Below, piece after piece: positions 34,950 through 46,740 of a stretch of DNA of 64,000 nucleotides. How positions within the stretch are numbered: position 1 is the first letter of the stretch; each line of letters starts with the position of its first letter. Source of the DNA: Histoplasma ohiense (taxonomy: Eukaryota > Ascomycota > Eurotiomycetes > Onygenales > Ajellomycetaceae); the NCBI GenBank assembly GCA_017607445.1, contig JAEVHH010000002.1:4579501-4643500 (forward strand), written 5' to 3'. The translations under genes and the position numbers were made by a program. The notes beneath the pieces are model-generated. The model was given only the letters and a program-made list of their open reading frames with translations. It did no database searches and was not told the origin of the DNA.

Positions 34950-35230
34950 TCATGCTGATTTAACCATTTGCATCAGTTGAATTGATTGAATCAATTGAAC
35001 TGATTGTATCAATTGTATCAATTGTACTGTTTGTACTGATTGAACTGATTGAACTGATTGTACTGATTGAATCAGTTGAACTGATTGTATCATTTGTATC
35101 AATTGAATCAATTGAGCTGATTGTACTGATTGAACTGATTGTACTGTTTGTACTGATTGCATTGATTGAATCTATTGTACTGGTTGAATCAGTTGTACTG
35201 AATGTTGTGCTATCTGTACTGTCTGTATAG
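34950..35230. repeat. 9-bp minisatellite in the LINE B 3' UTR
   Basis: Units such as attgaactg and attgtactg. The period of three codons yields open frames on both strands (Gln-Ser-Val repeats on minus), which I treat as artefacts. The same array is in LINE A at 41380-41630, so it belongs to the family. Confidence 0.85.
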
Positions 35231-35559
35231 ACTTGGAACTGCTGTGAAGGGCTGTCAGATAATATGTGCTCAAACAGCTGTGTTATCTCATGCAGTACTG
35301 TGTGTAGAACTGCATACAGCCAAGCAGTTTTACAAAATCTGTAGAGATCAGAGACTCTAGATAGACAACAGCTGTTGTCTGATTGTGTGGCTGTGCTGCT
35401 GATCTCTTGAGTCAGTGAGAGAAGTATCTCTGTGAGTGTTGACAGAGCATCAAATATTCTGAGCTTTTGTTGTATTCACAGACACAGATGAGTCTTGCAT
35501 CTGCATGCTGAAAGCATCTGTGATATCAGAAAAAGTTCTCATGAGAGAAGTGAAGTATG

Positions 35560-38500
35560 AGTCAGTGATGAAGAGCATACTATAATATGATGAGCTCTGA
35601 AGAGATCTTTACTTGATATTTCACAGTTGATCTGCTGAATCTTCAGCTCTGATATCAGTCAGAGAGCTTTTCACAGACTCTGCTTCATCACTCTCACTCT
35701 ATCTCTTGATTGAGCTGCTTGATCACTGTGTGGACCTCACTGACTGTGGATATGATCTTGAGTCTATAGACTGGGACTGCAGTAGATGAGACTGTCTGCT
35801 TAGTCAGACAGTCTGCTTTCTCATTGCTCTCTATTCTTATATACTCAGAGACTCATTTCAGATTTATATTATGTTGTCTGAGAAGCTTGTGACAGCAGCT
35901 GTAGACTCAGTTCAAGAAGACTGCTGCACTGCTCTGTATGCTTCAGATGACTGAGGTGTTGTCAAGACAGAGTCAGATTCAAGAATTGATGCTGTCATCT
36001 ATGACACAGAATAGAAGCTTCACCACACACTCTAATGCACAGCAGACATCAACTGCCTCAGCATTGAAGATATGTGATATAGAACTCAGTGCAGCTGAGA
36101 AGCTGATCAGCTGTTTGTTTCTCTGATAGACTATAAAGCTATAGTCAATCTGTCTGCTGTTGTCAAGAATCTGTTCTGATTCATCTGAGAAAATATATAG
36201 ATCTGTTGAAGATTGACTTTTTTATTATTTCTTGAATATCTGAGTAGTATTTTTTTTGTCTACATTCTCTGTGAGGTCTGTTCTGCATCTCTCTGAGTAG
36301 TGTGGAATGGTAAGTGTGGATCTATTGACTGTAGACAGCAGTGTCTTCAACCTCTGAATCTTGATCTTTAAGTGCTGCTGAGTTTCAGTCTCTCTTTTAT
36401 ATGTGATCATTGAGAAAGTTATCTGTGAAGCCAGTGAGTGTCTCTCATTCATCATCTGAAGCTTTGTTGCAAAATGCATTTCAGCCTTCTTCAGAGCTAT
36501 CATTGCTGATGAAAGTCCAGCATTCTGATATAGAGTTGCAACAGATGTTGTATGAAAAACTGAAAGAATTTCTCTGACTGCTATAATAAGCATCTTTTTG
36601 ACTGTTCTCATATATCATCTCAGATGAGAGCTGATCTTCTCACTTCTGCCTGTGTGTCTTGCTGACTGTGTGCAGCTGTCATATCAGATCTCTGTGTCAT
36701 AGAGCAGTGAGAGAATCACACAGATAGTGATCATTTTTCACAAAGCATCTGCTGAAAACTCATCTCTGATCTTCTCTAGATTTTGAATGTACTGAGTCAC
36801 AGCTCTTATCTTCTTTGTTCAGACAGAGACATGTGATCTTTAGATGAGTCTTCTGTCAAAGTGTACACTCAGTCAGTGAAGTACTGACTTCTATTCAGCT
36901 GAGACAGTGACAGAGTGTATGATCAGATTCTCTGACACAATCACTGATGATGCTTCATTGTGTTGCTTTCTTGTAAGATGGATTATCTCAAGTTTCTTTG
37001 ATACAAAGATCACTTTGTTTGTCTTCTCTCATCTCAGAATACTCTGTATATCATGACTGAGAAGAGTAGCATTGCTGTCAAGTGAGTGTATAGCTCATCA
37101 AGCATTCAGATCATCTGCATAATCAAAATACAATTTCAGATTCTGCCACAGCAGCTCTGTCAGATACAGAAGAAACAGTATTGATGACAGAGAAGATCTC
37201 TGTAATGTGTCATATTGCATCTGATATACTGCTGTGATGATTCTCTTCAGCTGAATCTGAGCTCTGCATTCAGTGAGAAAGCTGTCAATGAATTGTAGCA
37301 GCTTGTGCAGCCATCTCTGTTGTGTCATTCACTGAAGCAGTTGTCTATACAGCACAGCATCAAAGACACTCTGCACATTCATTGTAATCATGGATATCTT
37401 CTTGTTTTGTGTGAAGACTGTCTCCATCTCATGAGTGAAAGCAGCTATCAGATTCATTGTTGATTGTCTGAGTAGCATCTCTTCATACTACAAGCTGACT
37501 ACATCATGAATGAGTGCTGTGTATATCAGTCATCTTGCAACAATGCATTTCAGTCTTTTGAAGATTACTGAGAGAAGAGTAATGAATCTTCAGAAGTGAA
37601 CTGAGCTTCTGTCTCTCTTATCTATCTTGAGTATCATTGTCATCTCTGTCAGCTTTCAGATTTGTGGGAAGTGACAGAGCTGGAGACAGCAGTTGTATAG
37701 CTGCTGTACAAAGAGAAACATATACTGTCAGCATGTCTTGAGCAGCTGCACTGTGATTTCATCTGTGTCTGAAGAGATACTCTGTACTTCAATGATATTG
37801 CACTCTATCTTCTTCATCTCAATCTGAGAATTTCAGAGCAGGTTTCTCATGCCACTTCAGTGCTCATCATTCAATGAGTTGTATTTCAGATTATTGATTG
37901 AGTTGTATTGCTTCAGAATGATTTGTTGAAGTGTCTTGACTTTAACAGCTGTCTCTTCTATGATCTGATCCTCAATCATTAGAGAGAGTGCTCTGAGATT
38001 GAGTTTCAGCTTATGTCATACTATCACTCAATACAGATCTCTGCCATCTCTGATCTTATTGATCATCTATCTTCAGTATACATGCTTGATCTTGCATACT
38101 GTGTTCTTGAATCAATGCTTTGCAGTCTCTGTCTGATGAGTGGTGAGCTCTTAATGTGCTCTTCAGCAGTCTGCTGTTCATCAGAGAGCTGTAGTCTGCT
38201 TTTGTTGCACTGACTTATAAACTGTCTGAGCTGCAGTCAGAAGATTCTGAGTGAAGCATCAGATCAGATCATCAAACTGTGCTGCATTCTCAACTCTATT
38301 TGAATAAGATATATTCATCATAAAATTTCTAACAAGATCTGCAAAGAGCTTCAGCTGAGAGTCTGTGATTTTGATCTAAACTCTGCTCTGCTGTGTCTGA
38401 GATGTTGTCAGTAGTATAGTAATTATAGACTGATGATCTGAGCTGCAGTGTAAATCTTAATACACTGAAGTGAAAGTAAAGATCATATTGAAGAAGATGA

Positions 38501-39320
38501 GATCAATTATATGATCTGCTGCATGAGTTGAAATATCTATCTCTTTTACAAAGTTCATTTCATGTTCACTGATTCACTGAATAAGCTCTTCTTCTCAGTG
38601 CAGATTCGCTGCCTCTGATTCAAAGGCATCATATCATACATTGAAATCCTCATCTACTAGACAGTGGGCTGGTGGACTTAAATTGATCAGATAGTTCATG
38701 ACTGTGTCTGTCTCAGACTGTCTGTACACATTGAGAATGTGGCAGTCATTGACACTGACTCACAGCAGATCTCTGTTTTGCACAGATCAGTGTTGCTGTG
38801 CTCTTATCTTTAAACTTTTGTGTATATATATCATGACTCAGAGCCTCTTCTCCTCTCACTGCTTCAGATTAGTGTCATCTCAGTGATCTATGAATACAAA
38901 GCACTCATATGCTGAATGATTAGAAGTCTTGATGTCAGAGTGTGTGTAAGACTTCTGTATACAGATCACTTCACAGCTCTGCTTGAAAGCAAGCTGTAGA
39001 GCTGCTGTGTGACAGAGAGCTGCTCTGACTGTATTTGCTCAAAAGATCTGTAGAGAGCAATTTTTCTGCTGATTGTTTCTGCAGCATCAGCTGTGTCACT
39101 GATGTTGATATTCTAGCATAAGAAGTCACTTAATGAGCTGCTGTCAAAGTTCATCTATAAGATGAGATTGAAGAGTTTCAGATCTGTTGTCTGCATGCTG
39201 AGGCTAGACTACTTTTTGACTACTTGGCTATACTGCTGCTCTGCTGTGTGAGCTGAGTGTTGTCTGATGCAGATCATCTGTCAGATAATATCCTCTTCAC
39301 TAATGAAGCTCTGAGTAGTC
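35560..39320 (-). pseudogene. LINE B ORF2: endonuclease, RT, RNase H (decayed)
   Basis: Endonuclease: from ~39160 down; EDFNV at ~38630 aligns with the GDFN motif of APE-type nucleases, and THAADHIIDLIFFN (~38520) plus SSDHQSI (~38430) with the D-L-x-F and S-D-H motifs. RT: ~38000-36950, with SSILFLLYLTELL and YADDLN at 37328-37098, the catalytic Asp pair kept. Linker: 36611-36225 (TTSVATLYQNAGLSSAMIAL, NERHSLASQI), typical of fungal Tad1 elements. RNase H: ~36190-35730 (FSDESEQI, FNAEAVDVC, RIESNEKADCLTKQ). Many stops from TGG/CGA/CAG decay. The start is approximate. It would nick the target and copy the RNA in place. Confidence 0.8.
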
Positions 39321-39322
39321 AT

Positions 39323-40845
39323 TCACTTGCAGAGTGCTAGTCTGATGAGCTGTGTTGACTGAGTTGATTGAGTGAATGATGTAGATATCATCACTGTGAT
39401 CATTGATGCTGACTGTGTTGACAGTGATTGCTGCTTCTGAGTGTCTCTGTGACATCTGTTGTCAAGATAATGGACAGCTGCTAGCTTCTTTGAGTTAGAC
39501 ATCTGAGAATGCTGTTCACACATCTGAGTGTGGCAGAGCAGTGCTGATACTCAGCTGAGTAGAGTTGACAGCAGTTGATATATTATGATGCTTTCTTGCA
39601 CTTCACATCTGTTAGCCTCTTGTGCTGACTTGTGAGCTCACTGCAGTTGAAGCATCTCATCAGTCACACACACTTTGATGAATGACAGTATCTCTGACAT
39701 TCTGAGTCATGTCTCACTGTCAGTGATCTTTTCTTGATGAGTCTGACCCTCTCACTGACATTGAAGAGTGAGAAGTCTTTTATCAGAGTGAGGAAGAAGA
39801 CAATTCATGTAATCTTTTCTGTCTTGAAGTTCACTTCATATTGCAAGAATTGACAGCTCACTGATTTTATCTTTGTCTGAGTTAGAATCTCTTTCTCAAT
39901 CATCTTATCTGTGGGGATTCTAGCCTCTTCTCAGTTCTGAACAAATTCCAGAATCTCTGAGACAGTATAATTGTACCACCACTCTGATAACTGAATCTCT
40001 GTGACATCAAGAACTTCACAGAGAGTAGTCACTGTCTTCTCAGTGATCAGAGCATTGTGTATATCTCTGTTGCTTGATGTGATTATTCAATCTATTCTGA
40101 TGAGCTTCATCTTCAGCACATTAGCTACATCTCTCATCCTCTGAATGTTTGCAATGATCATCTACTGCACAGTATATGACTGCAGCTGAGTGATTCATTT
40201 CTCTGACTGAAGAGTGATGAGAATTCATGAATTCTTCTGCTGTTTTGTGCTCTCTGTGGAGCTTCTTGACTGACTGATGTTCTTGAGCTGCAGATCAGCT
40301 CCACTAGCTCTGTCAGCTGAGAAAGCTGTAGTTTTAACAGAGATAGCTTCAGAAAGAGCAGAATTTTTCCTCTTCTGTATAATATCTGCTCAGATAGTCA
40401 GCTCTCTCACAGTTGTCTTTGCTGAATTTGACTGTGAATGAGTATTCAAGACAGCACTCTTTCTCAGAGTTGATGCTGCACTCAGATCTGCTGTCATATA
40501 TGCAATGAATCTTTCACAGAAGACTTAAGCAAAGTTCTGACTGACTGACTATTTCTTCTTCTCAACTCAGCTATTCAGAGTTCTTATCAATCTGATGAGA
40601 GTCTTCTGCTGTAGATTCTGTTGCTGTTGAGTCTTTTCAAACTGCTTCTGTAGCTGAGAGATGACTGTGAAGATGCTGTCACTGACTTCTTTGAAAACTG
40701 AAGAAGACATTGTAACAGTTTTTCTCTGTCTCTTGCCAGTCTTTTCAGTAACAAAATTGATCAGTGACTCTGACTTCAGTGATCTGATGTAGACTGTGTT
40801 GATGTTCTTGAGTGGATGGAAGGGTGTTGAGAGCTCCATGACCAC
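39323..40845 (-). pseudogene. LINE B ORF1 (Gag-like, zinc knuckles, decayed)
   Basis: ORF1 of Tad1-like LINEs binds the element RNA. The N-terminal frame is open at 40845-40567 with a Gln-rich coiled-coil-like segment (ISQLQKQFEKTQQQQNLQQK). Near 39720-39600 the minus strand has a Cys/His cluster (CQRYCHSSKC, RCFNCSELTSQHKR) matching the paired knuckles at the end of such proteins. The C-terminal frame is 39523-39323. The middle is broken. Confidence 0.7.
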
Positions 40846-41379
40846 TCAACCTGTGCAGTACACACACATGGAGTAATTGCAGAGGGTGTGTGATGATGTT
40901 GAACAGGTTGAAGGATTAAAATTATACAAAAAACAGTTAGAAAATGGAAAAATTCAAATGTACCTCTATGTTCATGAGTAGTTGTAAGAATGGGAGAACT
41001 GCTGCTGCCATATCTGAAAGACTTTATAGTGAACAGAGAGAAATAGCTCTCTCAGTTGATCTGAGAACTGTCTGCACTTCCAACAACAGAAGAAAGACAG
41101 ATGAAATAGATAAAAGAAAAAAAGAAAAATAAATGTACTGAAAAGAAAGATAAAGAGAGAGAAGTGAAGAAAAGACTGTGTCATCTGTGGCACATTGCAA
41201 TCACATGACCCGGCACAAGCCTGGGGGGGGGGAAGAGAGAGAGAGAGGAGAGAGCACTGAAGAAGATTGTGAGAGAAAAGAAATGAAGAGAGACAGTGAA
41301 AGCAGTGAGAGAAGAGAAGAAGAGTGCATGCTGATAGCAAGAAGCAGCTGAGTCAGCATGCAGACTGTACTGATTACAC

Positions 41380-41630
41380 CACAGCTAGTTGAAATAGATG
41401 AGTCAATCATACTGATTGAACTATTTGCATCAGTTGAATCAATTGAACTGACTGAACTGTTTGTACCGATTGAATCAATTGAACTGTTTGTATCGATTGA
41501 ACCAGTTAAACTGATTGTATCAATTGAACTAATTGAGTCAATTGTATTGAATGAACTGATTGCATCATTTGTACTGATTGCATCAGTTGAATCTATTATA
41601 CTGATCAAATCAGTTGCACCGGACATTGTG
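41380..41630. repeat. 9-bp minisatellite in the LINE A 3' UTR
   Basis: Same array as at 34950-35230 (ttgaatcaattgaactgact type units), slightly less decayed (accg, ccgg retained). Confidence 0.85.
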
Positions 41631-41899
41631 CTATCTGTACTGCCTTGCTGTGGGGGGCTGTCTGACAGTGTGTGCTCAAACAGCTGTGTTACCTCATGCA
41701 GTACTGTGTGTAGAACTGTGTGCAGTCAAGCAGTTCTACAAAGTTCATAGAAGTCAGAGACTCTAAATAGATAACAGCTGTCATTCAATTGTGTGGCTGT
41801 GCTGCTGATCTCTTGAGTCAGTGAGGAAAGTATCTCTGTGAATGTTGACAGAGCATCAGATGTTCTGAGCTTTTATTGTATTCACAGACATAGATGAGC

Positions 41900-42861
41900 C
41901 TCACATCTGCATGCTGAAAGTATCTGTGATATCAGAAGAAGTTCTCATGAGAGAAGCAGAGTGCAAGTCAGCAGTGGAGAATATATCATGATATAATGAG
42001 CTCTGAAGAAATTTTTACTTGATATTCCACAGTCAATCTGCTGAATCTTCAGTCTCAGTATCAGTCAGAGAGTTTTTCACAGACTCTACTTCATCACTCT
42101 CACTCTGTTTCTTGACTGAGCTGCTTGGCCACTGTGCAGATCCCACTGACTGTGGGCATGATCTCAAGTTTATAGACTGAAGCTGCAGTAGATGAGATCA
42201 TCTGCTTAGTCAGACAGTCTGCTTTCTCATTGTCCTCTATTCTTATATACTCAGAAGCTCATTTCAGACTTATATTATGTTGTCTGAGGAGCTCATAGCA
42301 GCAGCTGTAGACTCAGTTCAAGAAGACTGCTGCACTGTCTCATATATCTCAGATGACTGAGATGTTGTCAAGACAGAGTCAGATCTGAGAATTAGTACTG
42401 TCATCTGTGACACAGAATAGAAGTTTCACCACACACTCTAATGCACAGCAGATGTCAACTGTCTCAGCATTGAAGATATGTGATATAGAGCTCAGTGCAG
42501 CTGAGAAGCTGGTCAGCTGTTTGTTTCTCTGATAAACTATAAAGTTATAACTCATTCATCTGCTGTTGTCAAGGATCTGTTCTGATTCATCTGAGAAAAT
42601 ATATAGATCTGTTGAAGATTGACTTCTCTGTCATTTCTTAAATGTCTGAGCAGCACTCTTTTTGTCTACACTCTCTGTGGAGTCTGTTTCACATCTCTCT
42701 GAGTAGTGTGGGATGGCAAGTGTGAGTCTATCAACTGCAGGCAGCAGCACTCTCAATCTCTGAATCTTGATCTTCAGATGCTGCCGGGTTCCAGCCCCTC
42801 TTCCACATGTGATCATTGAGGGAGCTATCTGTGAAGCCAGTGGGTGCCTCTCATCCATCAA
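41900..42861 (-). pseudogene. LINE A ORF2 remnant: RT-RNase H linker and RNase H
   Basis: 42861-42631 is open (MMDERHPLASQIAPSMITCG); RNase H follows toward ~42180 with the same motifs as LINE B. It shows less decay than LINE B at the extreme 5' end (cgggttccagcccctcttcc). The RT and everything upstream were never copied (5' truncation). Confidence 0.8.
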
Positions 42862-44554
42862 TCTCTGAAACTGAGTTAGCTGCTCTAAGAGAATATTTAA
42901 AAAATATATTAGATAAAAAATGAATACAATTATTCAGTAGCTCAGCTGATGCACTGATTCTCTTTATTCTCAAAAAAGATGATGAACTTCATCATTGTGT
43001 AGACTATTGAGAATTAAATCAAATCATCATCAAGAATTAATACTCTCTATCTCTAATAAGTGAATTATTTGACAGACTTTCAAAAGTCAAGATATTCACT
43101 AAGCTGAATCTTCAAGATGTCTACTACTGCATACTTATAGTGACAAAAGACTGTTGAAAGACAGCCTTTAGAATGAGATATGAATATTTTGAATATGTAG
43201 TTATACCATTTGAACTAGCTAATACTTCAGTGACATTTCAAGCATATATTAACAATGTCTTGTCTGATTTGTTGGATATATGTTGCATTGTCTATTTGGA
43301 TGACATTCTCATATTCTTCAATTCAAAGCAGAAACATAAAGTGCATGTCACTAAGATGCTAGAATATCTCAAACATGTGAATCTATTTGCAAAACTCTCT
43401 AAGTGTGAATTCAAAATGGATAAAATCTCATTTCTGAGGTTTGTTATAGATACAAATGATGTTAAGATGAAGTCAGACAGAGTCTTCACTATTGTGAAAT
43501 GATCTACATCTAAATCAATTAAAGAGATTCAATTCTTCTTGAGCTTTGCTAATTTCTATCAGTAATTTATTAAGTCTTTCTCCTCTATTGCAGCCCCATT
43601 ATTCAAACTTACAAAAGAGAGCAAGAAGAGGGAAAGAAAAGCCACTTTTATATGAACAGAAGATGCTCAAAGCACTTTTGATGAGCTCAAATTATGCTTT
43701 ATACATGCTTCTCTATTAACTCATTTTGACTCAGCTCAGTGTATTCAGATTGAATCTGATATATTCACTTTTGCAGTCACTGCTATTCTGTCACAGTTGC
43801 AGAATGATGAACACTGACATTCAGTTGTCTTCTGATCAAGAAAGTTGATTGATGTGGAAACATATTATGATACTCATGATAAAGAACTCTTGACTATTGT
43901 AGCAGTATTTAAAAATTGAAGACATTATCTGAAGAAAAGTCAGTATTTAATTCAAGTCTGATCTGATCATGCCAATCTGCAGTACTTTATGATGACTAAG
44001 AAACTGAATAGATGTCAGATCAGATGAGTGGAAGCTTTATTTGCTTATGATTTTGTATTACTGCATCACTCTGAATCAAAGAATTCAGCTGATGAGCTCA
44101 GTCATTGCATAGACTACAGTGAGATCTATAATGATCAAACTATATTATCTATTCTGCAACAGAAGCTGAAATATGAAGTTAGACTAAGCTGAGAAGCTGA
44201 TACTTCTTTTTAAAATGATATTTCTTCTGATATAGTCTATGCACAGATCTCTAATGAGCAAAATGCTTCTTTTAATAAGTGAAAAGTGCTTCATATATTG
44301 ATGTCTTCTATCTCTTGTGTAAACTCTTCTTCTCTGTTGTGTGTTGAGCAATATATGCTCTGAATTGCAGTCAATAAGACTATTCTTGAGAACTCAGTAT
44401 ATATAGAAATGTCTGAATCCTTCATCTTATTTTTGAGTAAAACACAGAAGATTGATTCTTTTACTGCTGAGTAAAGCGAGAAGATAAAAGAGAAGAATAT
44501 GATTGTTGCTGAAAATATACTATGAACAATTTCTGAGAATGATATATTGTATAC
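42862..44554 (+). pseudogene. Family 2 RT and RNase H (copy 2, continued)
   Basis: Resumes after the LINE A target duplication. RT: 43173-43502 is open (MRYEYFEYVVIPFELANTSV) with VYLDDILIFF at ~43290, so the YxDDIL box is intact here while copy 1 reads YLNDIL. RNase H: ~43700-43960 (IESDIFTFAVTAIL, the first Asp kept; YDTHDKELLTIV). It ends in the target site atattgtatac (44544-44554). Other domains are interrupted by TGA/TAA. Confidence 0.85.
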
Positions 44555-45288
44555 CAATAAAGTGTAAGAAGAAACTTTTTGCTACAATGATGCAGCTAAA
44601 GCTTGGACATGGACATTTCAAATCATATTTAGCAAAGTTTAAAGATGATTTAAATGATCTATGTTCAGATTGTCAGTTATATGAAAATCCAGAGCATCTT
44701 CTGTTACTTTGTACAAAGTATTCAGAACTAAGATTGAGACTGAGAGAGAAGTATCAACTGAATCAGTTAAATTTGAGTTTGTTATTCAATACAAAAGCTG
44801 GAAATATGTTCTTAATTGAATATTTAAATGAGTCAAATGTTGCTACAAGAGCTTGTTTGAATGGTGTCACTTGATGATATTTAGATCAGTTGTTTTTGTT
44901 TATTTTATTTTGATCTTTTCTTTAACTTTGTTTATTGTTAATTTTCATTTGTTTCAAGCAGTTTGCTTCATTATTTGTTGATAATAGTCATTGCAAATGT
45001 TTTTTCTTTTCTGTTGATTTTTAATAGCTGCTGTCTTTTATAATATTTATTTCCTTTGTTTTGAAGTTGAGTTGTGCTAACCCATTGACATTCTTTTGAT
45101 TTTATTTTTGAATTGAATAGTTTGAATAGTTGTTTGATTCTGGGCTGGAATTCTGTTAATGCATGTGTCAAATTGTTTTTGTATATTAGAATATTCTTGA
45201 TTTGAAAAATCCTGAAGTATTTCAGGTAGATGTCATAGTCACTGACTGTATACATCAATAATTGAAGAATAATAATAATAATAATAAT
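44555..45288 (+). mobile_element. 5'-truncated LINE fragment (same family as 48828-53632)
   Basis: Target duplication atattgtatac (44544-44554 and 45289-45299). It begins inside the ORF2 C-terminus (caataaagtgtaag), ends in gaagaataat and (AAT)n, and has no module at its 5' end. This plain truncated copy is a useful contrast to the two chimeras. Confidence 0.9.
44557..44874 (+). pseudogene. LINE ORF2 C-terminal fragment
   Basis: The open frame encodes the post-RNase H tail KCKKKLFATMMQLKLGHGHF, then CSDCQLYENPEHLLLLC (C-x2-C plus H and C, a zinc-like tail), and stops after NESNVATRACLNGVT. It is almost identical to the end of the ORF2 at 49238. Confidence 0.85.
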
Positions 45289-46740
45289 ATATTGTATACT
45301 GATGATTGTATGTATGTCTCTCAACAAAAGACACTCATTGATGAAATTATCAGTGCAAATCATGATGATCTGCAGAGGGGTCACTTTGATATAAAAAAGT
45401 TCATAGATAGCATTCAGAACAAATACTATTGACATGAGCTAGTCAGAGATATCAAAGATTATATATTCACTTATGATATTTATCAAAGAATAAAGTCAAA
45501 ACAGCACAGATAATATAAAGAATTGAGTACAATCTTCTTATTATCAAATTCTTTTGAGTCTATTACTATAGATTTTATTACAGACTTGTCAGCCTCTACA
45601 TTCCTCCATCAAATCTACAATGCAATTTTAGTGATTGTGAATATATATACCAAGTTTACAATCTATATTCCTTGCATCAAAAACATTACAGCTGACAAAC
45701 TAGTGGAAATTGTTTATATCAAGTTCTATACAATTTACAGAGTATTCAAAAACCATATATTCAATCAAGATTTGCTGTTTACAAGCCATTATTGATCCAT
45801 CTTTTGTTATATGCTAGACACACACTGGAAACTTTCAACAGTCTTTCACTCTCAAACAGATGATCAAATGAAACAATAAAATCAAATCTTGAAACATTAT
45901 CTTCAATACTTTATCAACTATCATCAAGATGACTGAGCATGCTGACTACTGCTGATATAGTTTGTTTACAATATCTCTCAACATATCTCTACTGAAATGA
46001 CACCCACAGAAGTCTTAATGGAATATCAATCTGATTTGAAAATTAATATCAGCAAACCACCACAATCAGTCACCATACATGTTGCTAGCTGCATGAAACA
46101 TATCAAGAAAACACATCATAAGCTTATCAAGAATCTACAAAAGATGCAACAAGCATAGAAAATCTATTACAATGCAAAACATAAATCTCAACAATTTAAA
46201 ATAGATGACTATATCATGCTCAATGCAAAAAATCTTCAATTGCTACACTCAGTTTGTAAACTCAATCATAAATATGTTGGACTCTTCAAGATTCTGAATA
46301 TCATTGAAAAACAAGTATACAAACTAGAACTGTCATCTTCATATAGAAGCATTCATTCTGTATTTCATATATCTTTATTGAAGCCATACAACTGCAGAAA
46401 TGGAGCTCTATCAGAATCAGAACTGAAACTTGTCAACAGCAAAGAAAAATATCAAGTTGAAGAAATTCTTGAAAAATGACAATGAAAAAACAAACCTCTG
46501 AAATATCTTGTGAAATGAACAGGTTGGGGTCCTAGTGGTGATACATGAAAACTGGAAGAAAATATATTGAACACTCAGACATTCAAAATCTTCCTCAAAT
46601 AAGAAAACAAACAACAAATACAAAATCAACATACTTTCAAATATCAAAAGTGTGAACATCAAGTCAAAAAATGCCAGAAGCACAAATCTTAAATTGAAAA
46701 ATGCTAGAAGTACAAATCTCATTCAAACTTCAATTAAATG
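45289..46740 (+). pseudogene. Family 2 integrase and chromodomain (copy 2, continued)
   Basis: The zinc site is near 45330-45490 (Cys lost: TYDIYQR for CDTC). The core is open at 45523-45795: IDFITDL keeps the first catalytic Asp, FNQDLLFTS has lost the second (Asp to Asn). Copy 1 shows the reverse. At 46216-46479 the C-terminal domain reads KYVGLFKILNIIEKQ and SVFHISLLKPYN. The chromodomain is at ~46450-46600 (KYQVEEILEK, KYLVK). Inactive. Confidence 0.87.

Larger units (their letters stand above)
34291..40997 (-). mobile_element. Tad1-like LINE B, apparently full length
   Basis: 6707 bp on the minus strand inside the 3' UTR of LINE A, with 9-bp target duplication actgctgct (34282-34290, 40998-41006) and a (CAAA)n tail at 34291. 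It contains ORF1, then ORF2 with endonuclease, RT and RNase H, and a ~1.3-kb 3' UTR with a minisatellite. All frames are heavily decayed. Tad1-like assignment rests on the RT-RNase H linker and the presence of RNase H. Confidence 0.88.
34021..42861 (-). mobile_element. Tad1-like LINE A, 5'-truncated, split by LINE B
   Basis: Target duplication tctctgaaactgag (34007-34020 and 42862-42875). Own sequence: 42861-40998 (linker, RNase H, 3' UTR) and 34290-34021 (end of 3' UTR and (CAAA)n tail). The 5' truncation starts in the linker between RT and RNase H (DERHPLASQI). It is the commonest kind of LINE product, about 2.1 kb. Confidence 0.88.

Noticed and set aside
34950..35162. Minus-strand ORF of Gln-Ser-Val repeats
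   Set aside because: Product of a 9-bp minisatellite in a LINE 3' UTR; the opposite strand is equally open.
38013..38886. Plus-strand ORFs (Cys/Ser/Leu-rich)
   Set aside because: Antisense shadows of the decayed LINE B ORF2; motifs for endonuclease and RT are on the minus strand.
41201..41750. Overlapping ORFs rich in Ser/Ile/Asp (minus) and Glu/Ile/Val (plus)
   Set aside because: Same minisatellite in LINE A; not conserved as protein between LINE A and LINE B.
44971..45435. 154-codon minus-strand ORF
   Set aside because: It spans a LINE 3' UTR, the target duplication and family 2 integrase, so it joins two elements and cannot be a gene.
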